Assembly (NCBI GenBank): GCA_933228675.1 | Contig: OW121743.1 | Coordinates: forward strand, 14,329,224 to 14,393,223 | Source: Stomorhina lunata | Taxonomy: Eukaryota > Arthropoda > Insecta > Diptera > Rhiniidae | Direction: 5' to 3' | DNA length: 64,000 nt | In this document: positions 1 to 13,800 of the stretch, in pieces | Layout of the letters: each line of letters begins with the position of its first letter | Numbering within the stretch: position 1 is the stretch's first letter | Notes under the pieces: model-generated | What the model was told of the DNA's origin: nothing | Databases searched by the model: none | Seen by the model: the letters and a program-made list of their open reading frames with translations, nothing else | Translations under genes and position numbers: made by a program

Positions 1-1148
1 ACGATAGGAAGAAATTTCTATAGAAAATTTGACGATAGGAAGACATTTCTATAGAAAAGTTGAATATAGGAAGACATTTCCAAAGAAAAATTGACGATAG
101 AAAGATATTTCCATAGAAAAGTTGACGATAGGAAGACATTTCTATAGAAAGGTTGACGATAGGAAGACATTTCTATAGAAAGGTTGACGATAGAAAGACA
201 TTTCTATAGAAAAGTTGACGATAGGAAGACTTTTCTATAGAAAAGTTGACGATAGGAAGACTTTTCTATAGAAAAGTTGACGATAGGAAGACTTTTCTAT
301 AGAAAAGTTGACGATAGGAAGACTTTTCTATAGAAAAGTTGACGATAGGAAGACTTTTCTATAGAAAAGTTGACGATAGGAAGACTTTTCTATAGAAAAG
401 TTGACGATAGGAAGACTTTTCTATAGAAAAGTTGACGATAGGAAGACTTTTCTATAGAAAAGTTGACGATAGGAAGACTTTTCTATAGAAAAGTTGACGA
501 TAGGAAGACTTTTCTATAGAAAAGTTGACGATAGGAAGACTTTTCTATAGAAAAGTTGACGATAGGAAGACTTTTCTATAGAAAAGTTGACGATAGGAAG
601 ACTTTTCTATAGAAAAGTTGACGATAGGAAGACTTTTCTATAGAAAAGTTGACGATAGGAAGACTTTTCTGTAGAAAAGTTGACGATAGGAAGACTTTTC
701 TATAGAAAAGTTGACGATAGGAAGACATTTCTATAGAAAACTTGACGATAGGAAGACATTTCTATAGAAAACTTGACGATAGGAAGACATTTCTATAGAA
801 AAGTTGACGATAGGAAGACATTTCTATAGAAAAGTTGATGATAAGAAGACGTTTCTATAGAAAAGTTGACGATAGGAAGACATTTCTATAAAAAAGTTGA
901 CGATAGGAAGACATTTCTATAGAAAAGTTGAAGATAGGAAGACATTTCTATGGAAAAGTTGACGATAGGAAGACATTTCTATAGAAAAGTTGACGATAGG
1001 AAAACATTTCTATAGAAAAGTTGACGATAGGAAAACATTTCTATAGAAAAGTTGACGACAGGAAGATAGTTGACGATACGAAGACATTTCTATAGAAAAG
1101 TTGACGATAGGAAGACATTTCTATAGAGAAGTTGACGATAGGAAGACA
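1..1148. repeat. 31-bp minisatellite block 1
   Basis: Tandem 31-bp monomers of the form GTTGACGATAGGAAGAC followed by WTTTCTATAGAAAA. The CTTTTCTATAGAAAAG part is a perfect 16-bp palindrome. The centre (about 230-720) is nearly invariant, with AAGACTTTTC; the edges carry AAGACATTTC and point changes. The array enters from outside the window. Confidence 0.95.
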
Positions 1149-2392
1149 GAAAAAAATTTTTCTTAAAGAAAAATTTTCGATAGGAAAAATTTTTTATAGA
1201 AAAATTTTCGGTAGAAAAAAATTTATGGAATAATTTTCGGTAGAAGAAAACTTTTGTAGAAACATTTTCGGTAGAAAAAAAATTTTGTAGAAAAATTTTC
1301 GGTAGGAAAAAATTTTTGTAGAAAAATTTTCGGTAGGAAAAAATTTTTATAGAAAAATTTTCGATAGGAAAAAATTTTATAGAAATTTTTTTTTTTATAA
1401 TAAAGTTTTCTTTAAAAGAATTTTTCTATAAGAAATTTTTCGATAGGAAAAAAATTTGTAGAAACTTTGTTTTAAGAAAAACTTTTATAATTAAAAAATT
1501 TCGGTAAGAAAAACTCTTTATAAATAATTTTCGATAATTTTTTTAGAAACATTTTCATATGAAAAAAATTTTATAGAAACATTTTCGGTAGGAAAACATT
1601 TTTACAGAGAAATTTTCGATAAAAAAAATTTTTATAGAAAAATTTTCGTTAGGAAAAAATTTTTATAGAAAAATTTTCGGTATTAAAAAAATTTTTATAG
1701 AAAAATTTTCGTTAGGAAAAAATTTTTATAGAAAAATTTTCGTTAGGAAAAAATTTTTATAGAAAAATTTTCGGTAGGAAAAAAATTTTATAGAAAAATT
1801 TTGGGTAGGAAAAAATTTCTATAGAAAATTTTTCGATATAAAAAAATATTTATTGAAAAATTTTCGACAGAAAAAAAATTTTTACGGAAAATTTTTCGAT
1901 AGGAAAAAGTTTTTGCAGAAATTAGAAATAGATATTTTTGGTCGAAAAAAGTTTTTATAGAAAAATTTTTGGAAGAAAAAATTTTTATAGAAAAATTTTC
2001 GGTTGAAAAAATTTTAATAAAAAATTTTCGATAGCAAAAAAAAATTTATAAAAAATTTTCGATAGTAAAAAAAATTTATAAAAAATATTCGTTAATAATT
2101 AAAAAATTTTATAGAAAAATTTTGGGAAAAAAATTTGTATAGAAAAATTTTGGCGGGAACAAAATTTTATAAGAAAACTTTTGGTAGCAAATAATTTTAA
2201 TAGAAAAATTTTAGATAGAAAAAAGTTTTATAGAAAAATTTTTGGTAGAAAAAAAATTTTTATAGAAAAATTTTTGGTAGAAAAAAAATTTTTATAGAAA
2301 AATTTTTGGTAGAAAAAAATTTTTATAGAAAAATTTTTCGTAGGAAAATTTTTAATAGAAAAATTTGATATGAAAAAAGTTTTTATCACATT
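1149..2392. repeat. degenerate 30-31-bp minisatellite
   Basis: Diverged tandem units such as TTTTTATAGAAAAATTTTCG with GGTAGGAAAA, abutting block 1 and probably an older relative of it. Spacing varies through indels and homogeneity is lost toward the right edge. Confidence 0.85.
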
Positions 2393-3686
2393 GTGATATA
2401 AATAACTCCAGAATCATTGATCGCACTATAATATTGTGTTTATAAGTTATAAGGGCAATTATATTCTTAGTTCATTGATTTCCTTTCCAATAAAATTGGT
2501 CAAGACATTTTCAATATAACCTCATCAAAAATCCCAAATTTTAGAAAAAAAATTTAGTGTTTTAACATTTTTCTTAATAAAACCACTTTCAATTAATGGA
2601 TTTTTATTAGGTATATTCAAAGCATATAATCGATCGAGGAATAGTGTTAAGCTTTTAATATTGCCAATTTTTTATAAATTTTGAAAAAAAAAATTCGATT
2701 TTGCAAAAAATTATATTTTTTTACATTTCTATAAGGAATAACTCTAAAACCTTTGATTATATCAAAATATTGTGTTAGGCCATATTTATGGCCATTTTGT
2801 TCCTGATGTGTTTATATACCTTTTATTAAAATGGAACATGTTACTTTAATAAAATGTTCAAATTACTAAAGCAACGACTTCATTTCTGTCCAATTCTGTC
2901 TCTGCCTGTTTATAACTGTCAATGACTGTCCAAATCAGCCTTTCTCTATCTTAACCTATCTACTTAGATCTTAGTTTTCCAAAATCCCTTTATAGCCTTC
3001 ATTTTTGTGGATCACCCTTTTCGACAGTATATGGTCATTTATATATGCAGTTCGTTCTTCTAGCCGTTGGTGAGTTATGGTAATTCCTTGTTATTGCATT
3101 TTAACCCACTTGCGCTGATGACGTTATAACTGTTATCCCACATCTATTCCCATCTCTTTCTTTTTCACTTATTCCCGCTTTCTTTTAGTTATACACAGAT
3201 ACATATGTATGTCAATGTATGAGTGCTATATTCACGCATCCTTCCGGTTGTTAAAAATATTCATTGTATTTTTGCCCATTTACATGTTTCCTTTTTCTCG
3301 TTGCTTTTTTTAGTTGTTTTTGGTTTAAGCTTTGGTAACACCAATAGAGGTTACATGTTAATGTGTGACCTTATTGTGTAGTGGGCCAAGAGTGATGGGA
3401 GATTGAGGGACAGGGGATGCAAGAAATTATTATGGTAATTATTGTTGAAGAAAATAAAAAGATAAAAATCTTAATGAAATGGAAAGAAAACGTCTTCTGG
3501 CGAAGAAGTTTAGTTGTAAATATAAGGAGGTCTAGGATATAGTAAGACTGGCGGATGGACGGTTTTAATATTTAAAAAGTAGAACAAAACATGTTTTAGT
3601 CTATTAAACAAATTGTTTCCTTTTTCTTAGTTTTGCAAGAAAAAGGAAACCAGTTTTTTTGGAGGGCAATTAGAGTATGTAAATTT
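2393..3686. other. non-repetitive AT-rich intron DNA
   Basis: No coding exon, RNA gene or element termini recognised. The stretch 2880-3400 is slightly less AT-rich and contains TGTC/CTGTC-rich text but no open frame of note. Confidence 0.6.
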
Positions 3687-6304
3687 TTATAACACTAGTT
3701 GACAAAATTAAAGTTTTTAATTTTTTTTGATCATAACTATTATTAGACAAAACAAAAAATTTTCTAAAGAAAAATTTTTGCTAGACAAAAAATTTTCTAT
3801 AGAAAAATTTTTGTTAGACAAAAAATTTTCTATAGAAAAATTTTTGTTAGACAAAAAATTTTCTATAGAAAAATTTTTGTTAGACAAAAAATTTTCTATA
3901 GAAAAATTTTTGTTAGACAAAAAATTTTCTATAGAAAAATTTTTGTCAGACAAAAAATTTGCTATAGAAAAATTTTTGTCAGACAAAAAATTTGCTATAG
4001 AAAAATTTTTGTCAGACAAAAAATTTGCTATAGAAAAATTTTTGTCAGACAAAAAATTCTCTATAGAAAAATTTTTGTCAGACAAAAAATTTTCTATAGA
4101 AAAATTTTTGTCAGACAAAAAATTTTCTATAGAAAAATTTTTGTTAGACAAAAAATTTTCTATAGAAAAATTTTTGTTAGACAAAAAATTTTCTATAGAA
4201 AAATGTTTGTTAGACAAAAAATTTTTGTTACACAAAAAATTTTCTATAGAAACATTTTTATTAGACAAAAAATTCTGTAAAAAAATTTTTGTTAGACAAA
4301 AAATTCTGTAAAAAAAAATTTTTGTTAGACAAAAAATTTTGTAAAGAAAAATTTTTGCCAGACAAAAAATTTACCATAGAAAAATTTTTGTTAGACAAAA
4401 AATTTTCTATGGAAAAATTTTTGTTAGACAAAAAATTTTCTATAAAAAAATTTTTGTTAGACAAAAAATTTTCTATAGAAAAATTTTTGTTAGACAAAAA
4501 ATTTTCTATAGAAAAATTTATGTTAGACAAAAAACTTTCTATAGAAAAATTTTTGTTAGACAAAAAATTTTCTATAGAAAAATTTTTGCTAGACAAAAAA
4601 TTTTCTATAGAAAAATTTTTGTTAGACAAAAAATTTTCTATAGAAAAATTTTTGCTAGACAAAAAATTTTCTATAGAAAAATTTTTGTTAGACAAAAAAT
4701 TTTCTATAGAAAAATTTTTGTTAGACAAAAAATTTTCTATAGAAAAATTATTGTTAGACAAAAAATTTTCTATAGAAAAATTTTTGTTAGACAAAAAATT
4801 TTCTATAGAAAAATTTTTGTTAGACAAAAAGTTTTCTATAGAAAAATGTTTGTTAGACAAAAAATTTTCTATCGAAAAATTTTTGTTAGACAAAAAATTT
4901 TCTATAGAAAAATTTTTGTTAGACAAAAAATTTTCTATAGAAAAAATTTTGTTAGACAAAAAATTTTCTATAGAAAAATTTTTGTTAGACAAAAAATTTT
5001 CTATAGAAACATTTTTGTTAGACAAAAAATTTTCTATAGAAACATTTTTGTTAGGCAAAAAATTCTCTATAGAAAAATTTTTGTTAGACAAAAAATTTTC
5101 TATAGAAAAACTTTTGTTAGACAAAAAATTTTCTATAGAAAAATTTTTGTTAGACAAAAAATTTTCTATAGAAAAATTTTTGTTAGACAAAAAATTTTCT
5201 ATAGAAAAATTTTTGTCAGACAAAAAATTTGCTATAGAAAAATTTTTGTTAGACAAAAAATTTTCTATAGAAAAATTTTTTGTTAGACAAAAAATTTTCT
5301 ATACAAAAATTTTTGTTAGACAAACAATTTTCTATAGAAAAATTTTTGCTAGACAAAAAATTTTCTATAGAAAAATTTTTGCTAGACAAAAAATTTTCTA
5401 TAGAAAAATTTTTGTTAGACAAAAAATTTTCTATCGAAAAATTTTTGTTAGACAAAAAATTCTCTATAGAAAAATTTTTGTTAGACAAAAAATTTTCTAT
5501 AGAAAAAATTTTGTTAGACAAAAAATTTTCTATAGAAAAATTTTTGTTAGACAAAAAATTTTCTATAGAAACATTTTTGTTAGGCAAAAAATTCTCTATA
5601 GAAAAATTTTTGTTAGACAAAAAATTTTCTATAGAAAAACTTTTGTTAGACAAAAAATTTTCTATAGAAAAAATTTTGTTAGACAAAAAATTTTCTATAG
5701 AAAAATTTTTGTTAGACAAAAAATTTTCTATAGAAACATTTTTGTTAGACAAAAAATTTTCTATAGAAAAATTTTTGTTAGACAAAAAATTTTCTATAGA
5801 AAAATTTTTGTTAGACAAAAAATTTTCTATAGAAAAATTTTTGTTAGACAAAAGATTTTCTATAGAAAAATTTTTGTTAGACAAAAAATTTTCTATAGAA
5901 AAATTTTTGTTAGACAAAAAATTTTCTATAGAAAAATTTTTGTTAGACAAAAAATTTTCTATAGAAAAATTTTTGTTAGACAAAAAATTTTCTATAGAAA
6001 AATTTTTGCTAGACAAAAAATTTTCTATAGAAAAATTTTTGCTACACAAAATATTTTCTATAGAAAAATTTTTGTTAGACAAAAAATTTTCTATAGAAAA
6101 ATTTTTGCTACACAAAATATTTTCTATAGAAAAATTTTTGCTAGACAAAAAATTTTCTATAGAAAAATTTCTATAGAAAAATGTTTGTTAGACAAAAAAT
6201 TTTCTATAGAAAAAATGTTCTATAGAAAAATTTTTTTTAGACAAAAAATTTTCTATAGAAAATTTTTGCTAGACAAAATCGTAAGCTGTTGACTAGTGTT
6301 ATAA
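3687..6304. mobile_element. 33-bp array bounded by 13-bp inverted repeats
   Basis: TTATAACACTAGT at 3687-3699 is matched by its perfect inverted copy ACTAGTGTTATAA at 6292-6304, with the 33-bp array filling the space between. A TA at each outer edge could be a target duplication. This suggests the array expanded inside a MITE-like element. No transposase is present. Confidence 0.5.
3745..6280. repeat. 33-bp minisatellite block 2
   Basis: About 76 tandem 33-bp monomers containing GTTAGACAAAAAATTTTC then TATAGAAAAATTTTT. ATTTTCTATAGAAAAAT keeps the palindromic core. Because 33 is divisible by three and the unit lacks stops in several frames, open frames of up to 667 codons arise on both strands as 11-residue repeats. 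Their lack of composition bias other than the repeat argues against protein coding. Confidence 0.95.
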
Positions 6305-6315
6305 AGACTATCAAG

Positions 6316-6367
6316 TCGTATGAGTGATATTAATAGATTTGTTCTGGAAATAATATTAATCATACGA
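6316..6367. repeat. 52-bp imperfect palindrome, CGTATGA family
   Basis: The left arm TCGTATGAGTGATATTA pairs with the right arm TAATATTAATCATACGA with two mismatches. It lies 12 bp right of the terminal repeat that ends the 33-bp array. The same palindrome family occurs at 20747-20800. Confidence 0.6.
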
Positions 6368-7521
6368 GGAAGTGGGTGATTGGGTTTAGACCCTAAGAGA
6401 AAAAAGCTTATAAAAAGTGTCTACTTTAAATTTTTAAACAAACTTTAACTTTATATGGACTAAGTTGATGGCTCATTTTCTCATTTTCCTAATCTATTTA
6501 TTTTCTGAACATTTTTTTCCTTACACCCACACAATTTTGTATTTAATATATAAAATTTCAATTAAAATGCTCAACATTTTTAAGAAATAAATAAATAGTT
6601 ATGCCAACGTTTAGTTTTCTATTTTTCTATACAACTTTTTTTGAGAAATTTTACTGCATTATGACAAATATAAAAGAGAAATTTCTAGATGACTATGAAA
6701 AAAAAAACCTAAAGAAAAATTAAATGAATTTATATTTGAGCAGAAAAAAAGTCCACTTTTACCGGAGTAAAAGCAAATAAAAACCTGTGAGGGAAAATTA
6801 AATAAAATTGCATTCAAGTGGAAACAAATTTTTTTTTATAAAAATTTTCGCAAAAGTTGACGAATTGATGACGTTTGGTGGATGCTAAAAAATTTTGCAG
6901 AATTTTTAGAGGTTTTTTCATTTTCACTTAATATAACTATTTCACAACTTGTTTTTCCCTCTGTAAAACGCTTAAATATTCTTTGAGAAAAAATACGAAA
7001 AAAAATAAAATCAATATTTAAATGACCTAAATAAAACGGGGAGTTGTTGGCTGTTCAAATAATATCAATTTGAATTGCTCTTAAGTTATTTATTTTTATG
7101 TTTAGTTTTATTTTCTAGAAGTATATTTTTATTTTGAAAAAGTCTCTAAAACTTCTTATTTTTTGTAAAGTCATTTAAGCCAAATGTCTTTATTAATTTG
7201 CTCATACTTAGTTTTTACTATTGACACTTTTGGCTTAAAGTTGGTTACTGGAAGAGTTCATCTTAAAAGCTTTTGGCTTCAAAGTGTGTGGTAGTTTAAA
7301 AAGTGGTTTTGGTTTGGTAAAGTTGGAAATTTTAGCTGAAATTCAGAAAAATATTGAAATTTAAAGAAAACACATAGAGGGCGTATGATTGTTATTAATA
7401 GATAAAAACATCATGACGTATACTTAATCTTTAACCTTATATGATAAAATATTAAGAACACGCATACAAACACATTAAATTTAATTTAATTTCTTGGTTA
7501 AAATTTATAGGATAAACTTTA
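6368..7521. other. non-repetitive AT-rich intron DNA
   Basis: Nothing coding seen. A single arm resembling the CGTATGATT palindrome occurs at about 7381-7400, just upstream of the 12-bp satellite. Confidence 0.5.
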
Positions 7522-7730
7522 TCTTAGTCTATTTCTTAGTCTATGTCTCAGTGTATGTCTTAGTCTATGTCTTAGTCTATGTCTTACTCTATGTCTTAGT
7601 CTATGTCTTAGTCTTCGTCTTAGTCTATGTCTTAGTCTATGTCTTAGTCTATGTCTTAAATTATGTCTTAGGCTATGTCATAGTCTATGTCTTAGTCTAT
7701 GTCTTAGTCTATGTCTTAGTATATTTCTTA
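7522..7730. repeat. 12-bp satellite, first array
   Basis: Tandem CTTAGTCTATGT units (about 17), some with TATTTC or TTCG variants, running directly into the 31-bp array at TTAGAAAAGTTGACG. The open frame over it (repeated VYVL) only reflects the period of four codons. Confidence 0.9.
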
Positions 7731-9892
7731 GAAAAGTTGACGATAGGAAAACATTTCTATAGAAAAGTTGACGATAGGAAGACATTTCTATAGAAAAGTT
7801 GACGATAGGAAGACATTTCTATAGAAAAGTTGACGATAGGAAGTTGACGATAGGAAGACATTTCTATAGAAAAGTTGACGAGAGGAAGACATTTCTATAG
7901 AAAAGTTGATGACAGGAGAACATTTCTATAGAAATGTTGACGATACAAAGACATTTCTATAGAAAAGTTAAAGATAGGAAGACACTTCAAAAGAAAAGTT
8001 AACGATAGGAAGACATTTCTATAGAAAAGTTGACGATAGGAAGACATTTGTATAGAAAAGTTGAAAATAGGAAGACACTTTAAAAGAAAAGTTGACGATA
8101 GGAAGACATTTCTATAGAAAAGTTGACGATAAGAAGGCATTTCTATAGAAAAGTTGATGACAGGAGAACATTTCTATAGAAATGTTGACGATACAAAGAC
8201 ATTTCTATAGAAAAGTTGACGATAAGAAGACATTTCTATAGAAAAGTTGACGATAAGAAGACATTTCTATAGAAAAGTTGACGATAGGAAGACATTTCTA
8301 TAGAAAGGTTGACGATAGGAAGACATTTCTATAGAAAAGTTGACGACAGGAAGTCATTTCTATAGAAAAGTTGACGACAGGAAGACATTTCTATAGAAAA
8401 GTTGACGACAGGAAGACATTTCTATAGAAAAGTTGACGACAGGAAGACATTTCTATAGAAAAGTTGACGACAGGAAGACATTTCTATAGAAAAGTTGACG
8501 ACAGGAAGACATTTCTATAGAAAAGTTGACGACAGGAAGACATTTCTATAGAAAAGTTGATGACAGGAAGACATTTCTATAGAAAAGTTGACGACAGGAA
8601 GACATTTCTTTAGAAAAATTGACGACAGGAAGACATTTCTATAGAAAAGTTGACGACAGGAAGACATTTCTATAGAAAAGTTGACGACAGGAAGACATTT
8701 CTATAGAAAAGTTGATGACAGGAAGACATTTCTATAGAAAAGTTGACGACAGGAAGACATTTCTATAGAAAAATTGACGACAGGAAGACATTTCTATAGA
8801 AAAGTTGACGACAGGAAGACATTTCTATAGAAAAGTTGACGACAGGAAGACATTTCTATAGAAAAGTTGACGACAGGAAGACATTTCTATAGAAAAGTTG
8901 ACGACAGGAAGACATTTCTATAGAAAAGTTGACGACAGGAAGACATTTCTATAGAAAAGTTGACGACAGGAAGACATTTCTATAGAAAAGTTGACGACAG
9001 GAAGACATTTCTATAGAAAAGTTGACGACAGGAAGACATTTCTATAGAAAAGTTGACGACAGGAAGACATTTCTATAGAAAAGTTGACGATAGGAAGACA
9101 TTTCTATAGAAAAGTTGACGACAGGAAGACATTTCTATAGAAAAGTTGACGATAGGAAGACATTTCTATAGAAAAGTTGAAGATAGGAAGACACTTCTAT
9201 AGAAAAGTTGACGATAGTAAGACATTTCTATAGAAAAGTTGACGATAGTAAGACATTTCTATAGAAAAGTTGACGATAGTAAGACATTTCCATAGAAAAG
9301 TTGACGATAGGAAGACATTTTTATAGAAAAGTTGACGATAGGAAGACATTTCTATAGAAAAGTTGACGATAGGAAGAAGTTTCTATAGAAAAGTTGACGA
9401 TAGGAAGACATTTCTATAGAAAAGTTAACGATAGGAGGACATTTCTAGAGAAAAGTTGACGATAGGAAGACATTTTGAAAGAAAAGTTGACGATAGGAAG
9501 AACTATCTAAAGAAAAGTTGAAGATAGGAAAAAATTTGTATAGAAAACATGACGATAGAAAAACATATCTAAAGAAAAGTCGACGATAGTAAAACATTTT
9601 TATAAAAATAATTGACGATAAGAAGACATTTTCAAAAAAGATTTGACGATAGGAAGACATTTGCATAGAAAAGTTGACGATAGAAAGAAATTTCTATAGA
9701 AAAGTTGAAGATAGGAAGACATGTCTATAGAAAAGATGACGATAGGAAGATATTTCTATAGAAAAGTTGGCGATAGGAAGACATTTCTATATAGAAAAGT
9801 TGAAGATAGGAACACATTTCTATATAGAAAAGTTGACGATAGGAAGACATTTCTATATAGAAAAGTTGATGATAGAAAGACATTTCTATATA
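7731..9892. repeat. 31-bp minisatellite block 3
   Basis: About 70 monomers of the same 31-bp family as block 1. The central domain 8340-9130 is homogeneous for GACGACAGGAAGACATTTC, whereas the flanks have GACGATAGG. The right end contains units lengthened to CTATATAGAAAAG. Confidence 0.95.
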
Positions 9893-9921
9893 TCTTAGTC
9901 TATGTCTTAGTCTATGTAGGT
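9893..9921. repeat. short 12-bp satellite remnant
   Basis: Two to three CTTAGTCTATGT units immediately right of block 3, mirroring the 12-bp array on its left side. Confidence 0.75.
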
Positions 9922-10880
9922 GTCTAGCTATCCGGTCGATTCCTCTTTCTTTCCTCAATGCAGTCATAAAATCTGTATTTCACATTTAAATTAATTTATA
10001 AAACCTCCTTTGACGTTAAGCCCTTTTCTGCCAATGCTGATTCTTAAGCTTCAACAATTATTATTTCTTCTTTTGCTTGACATATTCTTTACTTCCGTTT
10101 CCTGTTTGTTATAACTTAACCTCACATAGATCACTCAACGAATGTTTGCAAAGCAAACACATACTCACGAACCGGACTTCTGGGTACTCCAACGTACACG
10201 TTTTGCAGTTAATACCTTTAAGCTTGAAATGTTACCAATTTGATAAGTCAGCAACAACAGCCAAAAACTCAAGAAAACTGCATTAAAAATGCTTTATTTC
10301 TTTCTCTTACATTACTCGCAATAAATTACATTATTTACCGGGCACCCCCATCATTTATTATATTATAGTTGGATTAACCTTTAGCAGTTATACCTCATCC
10401 TTACCAACATTCCTGCAGCGAAATTGAGTGGTAAACGTATTCGCTTTAGGAATGTAAGTAAGGATGGGGGTATACCTGATAAAGGTAAATTTGTAGTTTC
10501 TCCATGTACGGGGGTGCATGTGTACTTGTTAATTCAATATAAATTCAACTGGATTTCGTTCATTTGTAAATAAATTTTATTTATAAATAATTTGATAAAT
10601 AAACTCTTTCGTTGCTTTTCTTGGTCTTCTGGCCCAAACATGCAATAGCAACATTAAACAAATGGAATTGAATATTAAAAGCTCAGAATGTGGTTTTTCC
10701 GCTGAGCATTTGATCAAACAACAGAGGCGGACTGGAGGGTTACGCGCTATAGTTTGGAGTTAAAAAGTTGTTAAGAGATGTTTTAGTAGAGGATATGATT
10801 AATTAATTTAAGTTTTGAGGTTAATCCTTTGACAAACAAAAAGCGACTGGATATTGAGAAATACACAATAACAATTAAAC
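9922..10880. other. non-repetitive intron DNA with a foldback
   Basis: No gene recognised. The only structured part is the inverted repeat at 10342-10517, listed separately. Confidence 0.5.
10342..10517. repeat. 176-bp foldback (MITE-like hairpin)
   Basis: GCACCCCC at 10342 is inverted as GGGGGTGC at 10510-10517. Inside, ACCTTTAGCAGTTATACC and CATCCTTACCAACATTCC face inverted versions within 10447-10496, with roughly 80% arm identity by eye. It could be a MITE or another small hairpin. No target duplication is evident. Confidence 0.5.
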
Positions 10881-13800
10881 AAGATATTTCTATAGAAAAG
10901 TTTAGGCTAAGAAGACATTTTCATAGAAAAAACGACGATAGAAAGATGTTTCTATAGAAAAGTTGACGATAGGAAGACATTTCTATAGAAAAGTAGACGA
11001 TAGGAAGACATTTCCATACAGAAAAGTTGACGATAGGAAGACATTTCTATATAGGAAAGTTGACGATAGGAAGACATCTCTATATAGAAAAGTTGACGAT
11101 AGGAAGACATTTCTATAGAAAAGTTGACGACAGGAAGACATTTCTATAGAAAAGTTGATGATAAGAAGACATTTCTAAAGAAAAGTTGGCGATAGGAAGA
11201 CATTTCTACAGAAAAGTTGACGATAGGAAGACATTTCTATAGAAAAGTTGACGATAGGAAGACATTTCTAAAAAAAAGTTGACGATAGGAAGACATTTCT
11301 AAAAAAAAGTTGACGATAGGAAGACATTTCTATAGAAAAGTTGACGATAGGAAGACATTTCTAAACAAAGTTGACAATATGAAGACATTTCTAAAGAAAA
11401 GTTTACGATAGGAAGACATTTCTATAGAAAAGTTGAAGATAGGAAGACACTTCGAAAGAAAAGTTGACGGTAGCAAGACATTCCTATAGAAAAGTTGACG
11501 ATGGGAAGGCATTTCTATAGAAAAATTGATGACAGGAGAACATTTCTATAGAAATGTTGACGATGGCAAGATATTTCTATAGAAAAGTTGACGAAAGGAA
11601 GACACTTCCAAAGAAAAATTGACGATTGAAAGATATTTCTATAGAAAAGTTGACGATAGGAAGACTTTTCTATAGAAAAGTTGCCGATAGGAAGACTTTT
11701 CTATACAAAAGTTGACGATAGGAAGACTTTTCTATAGAAAAGTTGACGACAGGAAGACTTTTCTATAGAAAAGTTGACGATAGGAAGACTTTTCTATAGA
11801 AAAGTTGACGATAGGAAGACTTTTCTATAGAAAAGTTGACGATAGGAAGACTTTTCTATAGAAAAGTTGACGATAGGAAGACTTTTCTATAGAAAAGTTG
11901 ACGATAGGAAGACTTTTCTATAGAAAAGTTGACGATAGGAAGACTTTTCTATAGAAAAGTTGACGATAGGAAGACTTTTCTATAGAAAAGTTGACGATAG
12001 GAAGACTTTTCTATAGAAAAGTTGACGATAGGAAGACTTTTCTATAGAAAAGTTGACGATAGGAAGACTTTTCTATAGAAAAGTTGACGATAGGAAGACT
12101 TTTCTATAGAAAAGTTGACGACAGGAAGACTTTTCTATAGAAAAGTTGACGATAGGAAGACTTTTCTATAGAAAAGTTGACGATAGGAAGACTTTTCTAT
12201 AGAAAAGTTGACGATAGGAAGACTTTTCTATAGAAAAGTTGACGATAGGAAGACTTTTCTATAGAAAAGTTGACGATAGGAAGACTTTTCTATAGAAAAG
12301 TTGACATTAGGAAGACTTTTCTATAGAAAAGTTGACGTTAGGAAGACTTTTCTATAGAAAAGTTGACGTTAGGAAGACTTTTCTATAGAAAAGTTGACGT
12401 TAGGAAGACTTTTCTATAGAAAAGTTGACGTTAGGTAGACTTTTCTATAGAAAAGTTGACGTTAGGAAGACTTTTCTATAGAAAAGTTGACGTTAGGAAG
12501 ACTTTTCTATAGAAAAGTTGACGTTAGGAAGACTTTTCTATAGAAAAGTTGACGTTAGGAAGACTTTTCTATAGAAAAGTTGACGATAGGAAGACTTTTC
12601 TATAGAAAAGTTGACGATGGGAAGACTTTTCTATAGAAAAGTTGACGACAGGAAGACTTTTCTATAGAAAAGTTGACGATAGGAAGACTTTTCTATAGAA
12701 AAGTTGACGATAGGAAGACTTTTCTATAGAAAAGTTGACGATAGGAAGACTTTTCTATAGAAAAGTTGACGATAGGAAGACTTTTCTATAGAAAAGTTGA
12801 CGATAGGAAGACTTTTCTATAGAAAAGTTGACGATAGGAAGACTTTTCTATAGAAAAGTTGACGATAGGAAGACTTTTCTATAGAAAAGTTGGCGATAGG
12901 AAGACTTTTCTATAGAAAAGTTGACGATAGGAAGACTTTTCTATAGAAAAGTTGACGATAGGAAGACTTTTCTATAGAAAAGTTGACGATAGGAAGACTT
13001 TTCTATAGAAAAGTTGACGATAGGAAGACTTTTCTATAGAAAAGTTGACGATAGGAAGACTTTTCTATAGAAAAGTTGACGATAGGAAGACTTTTCTATA
13101 GAAAAGTTGACGACAGGAAGACTTTTCTATAGAAAAGTTGACGATAGGAAGACTTTTCTATAGAAAAGTTGACGATAGGAAGACTTTTCTATAGAAAAGT
13201 TGACGATAGGAAGACTTTTCTATAGAAAAGTTGACGATAGGAAGACTTTTCTATAGAAAAGTTGACATTAGGAAGATTTTTCTATAGAAAAGTTGACGAT
13301 AGGAAGATTTTTCTATAGAAAAGTTGACGATAGGAAGATTTTTCTATAGAAAAGTTGACGTTAGAAAGACTTTTCTATAGAAAAGTTGACGTTAGGAAGA
13401 CTTTTCTATAGAAAAGTTGACGTTAGGAAGACTTTTCTATAGAAAAGTTGACGTTAGGAAGACTTTTCTATAGAAAAGTTGACGATAGGAAGACTTTTCT
13501 ATAGAAAAGTTGACGATAGGAAGACTTTTCTATAGAAAAGTTGACGATAGGAAGACTTTTCTATAGAAAAGTTGACGATAGGAAGACTTTTCTATAGAAA
13601 AGTTGACATTAGGAAGACTTTTCTATAGAAAAGTTGACGTTAGGAAGACTTTTCTATAGAAAAGTTGACGTTAGGAAGACTTTTCTATAGAAAAGTTGAC
13701 GTTAGGAAGACTTTTCTATAGAAAAGTTGACGTTAGGAAGACTTTTCTATAGAAAAGTTGACGTTAGGAAGACTTTTCTATAGAAAAGTTGACGTTAGGA

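Noticed and set aside
3717..6292. Very long open frames on both strands (up to 667 codons) of 11-residue repeats
   Set aside because: They follow from a 33-bp non-coding monomer lacking stops. Several frames and both strands are open at once, and frames slip with single-base indels.
7494..7793. Hydrophobic repeat protein over the 12-bp satellite
   Set aside because: The period of four codons gives VYVL repeats; there is no other coding sign.
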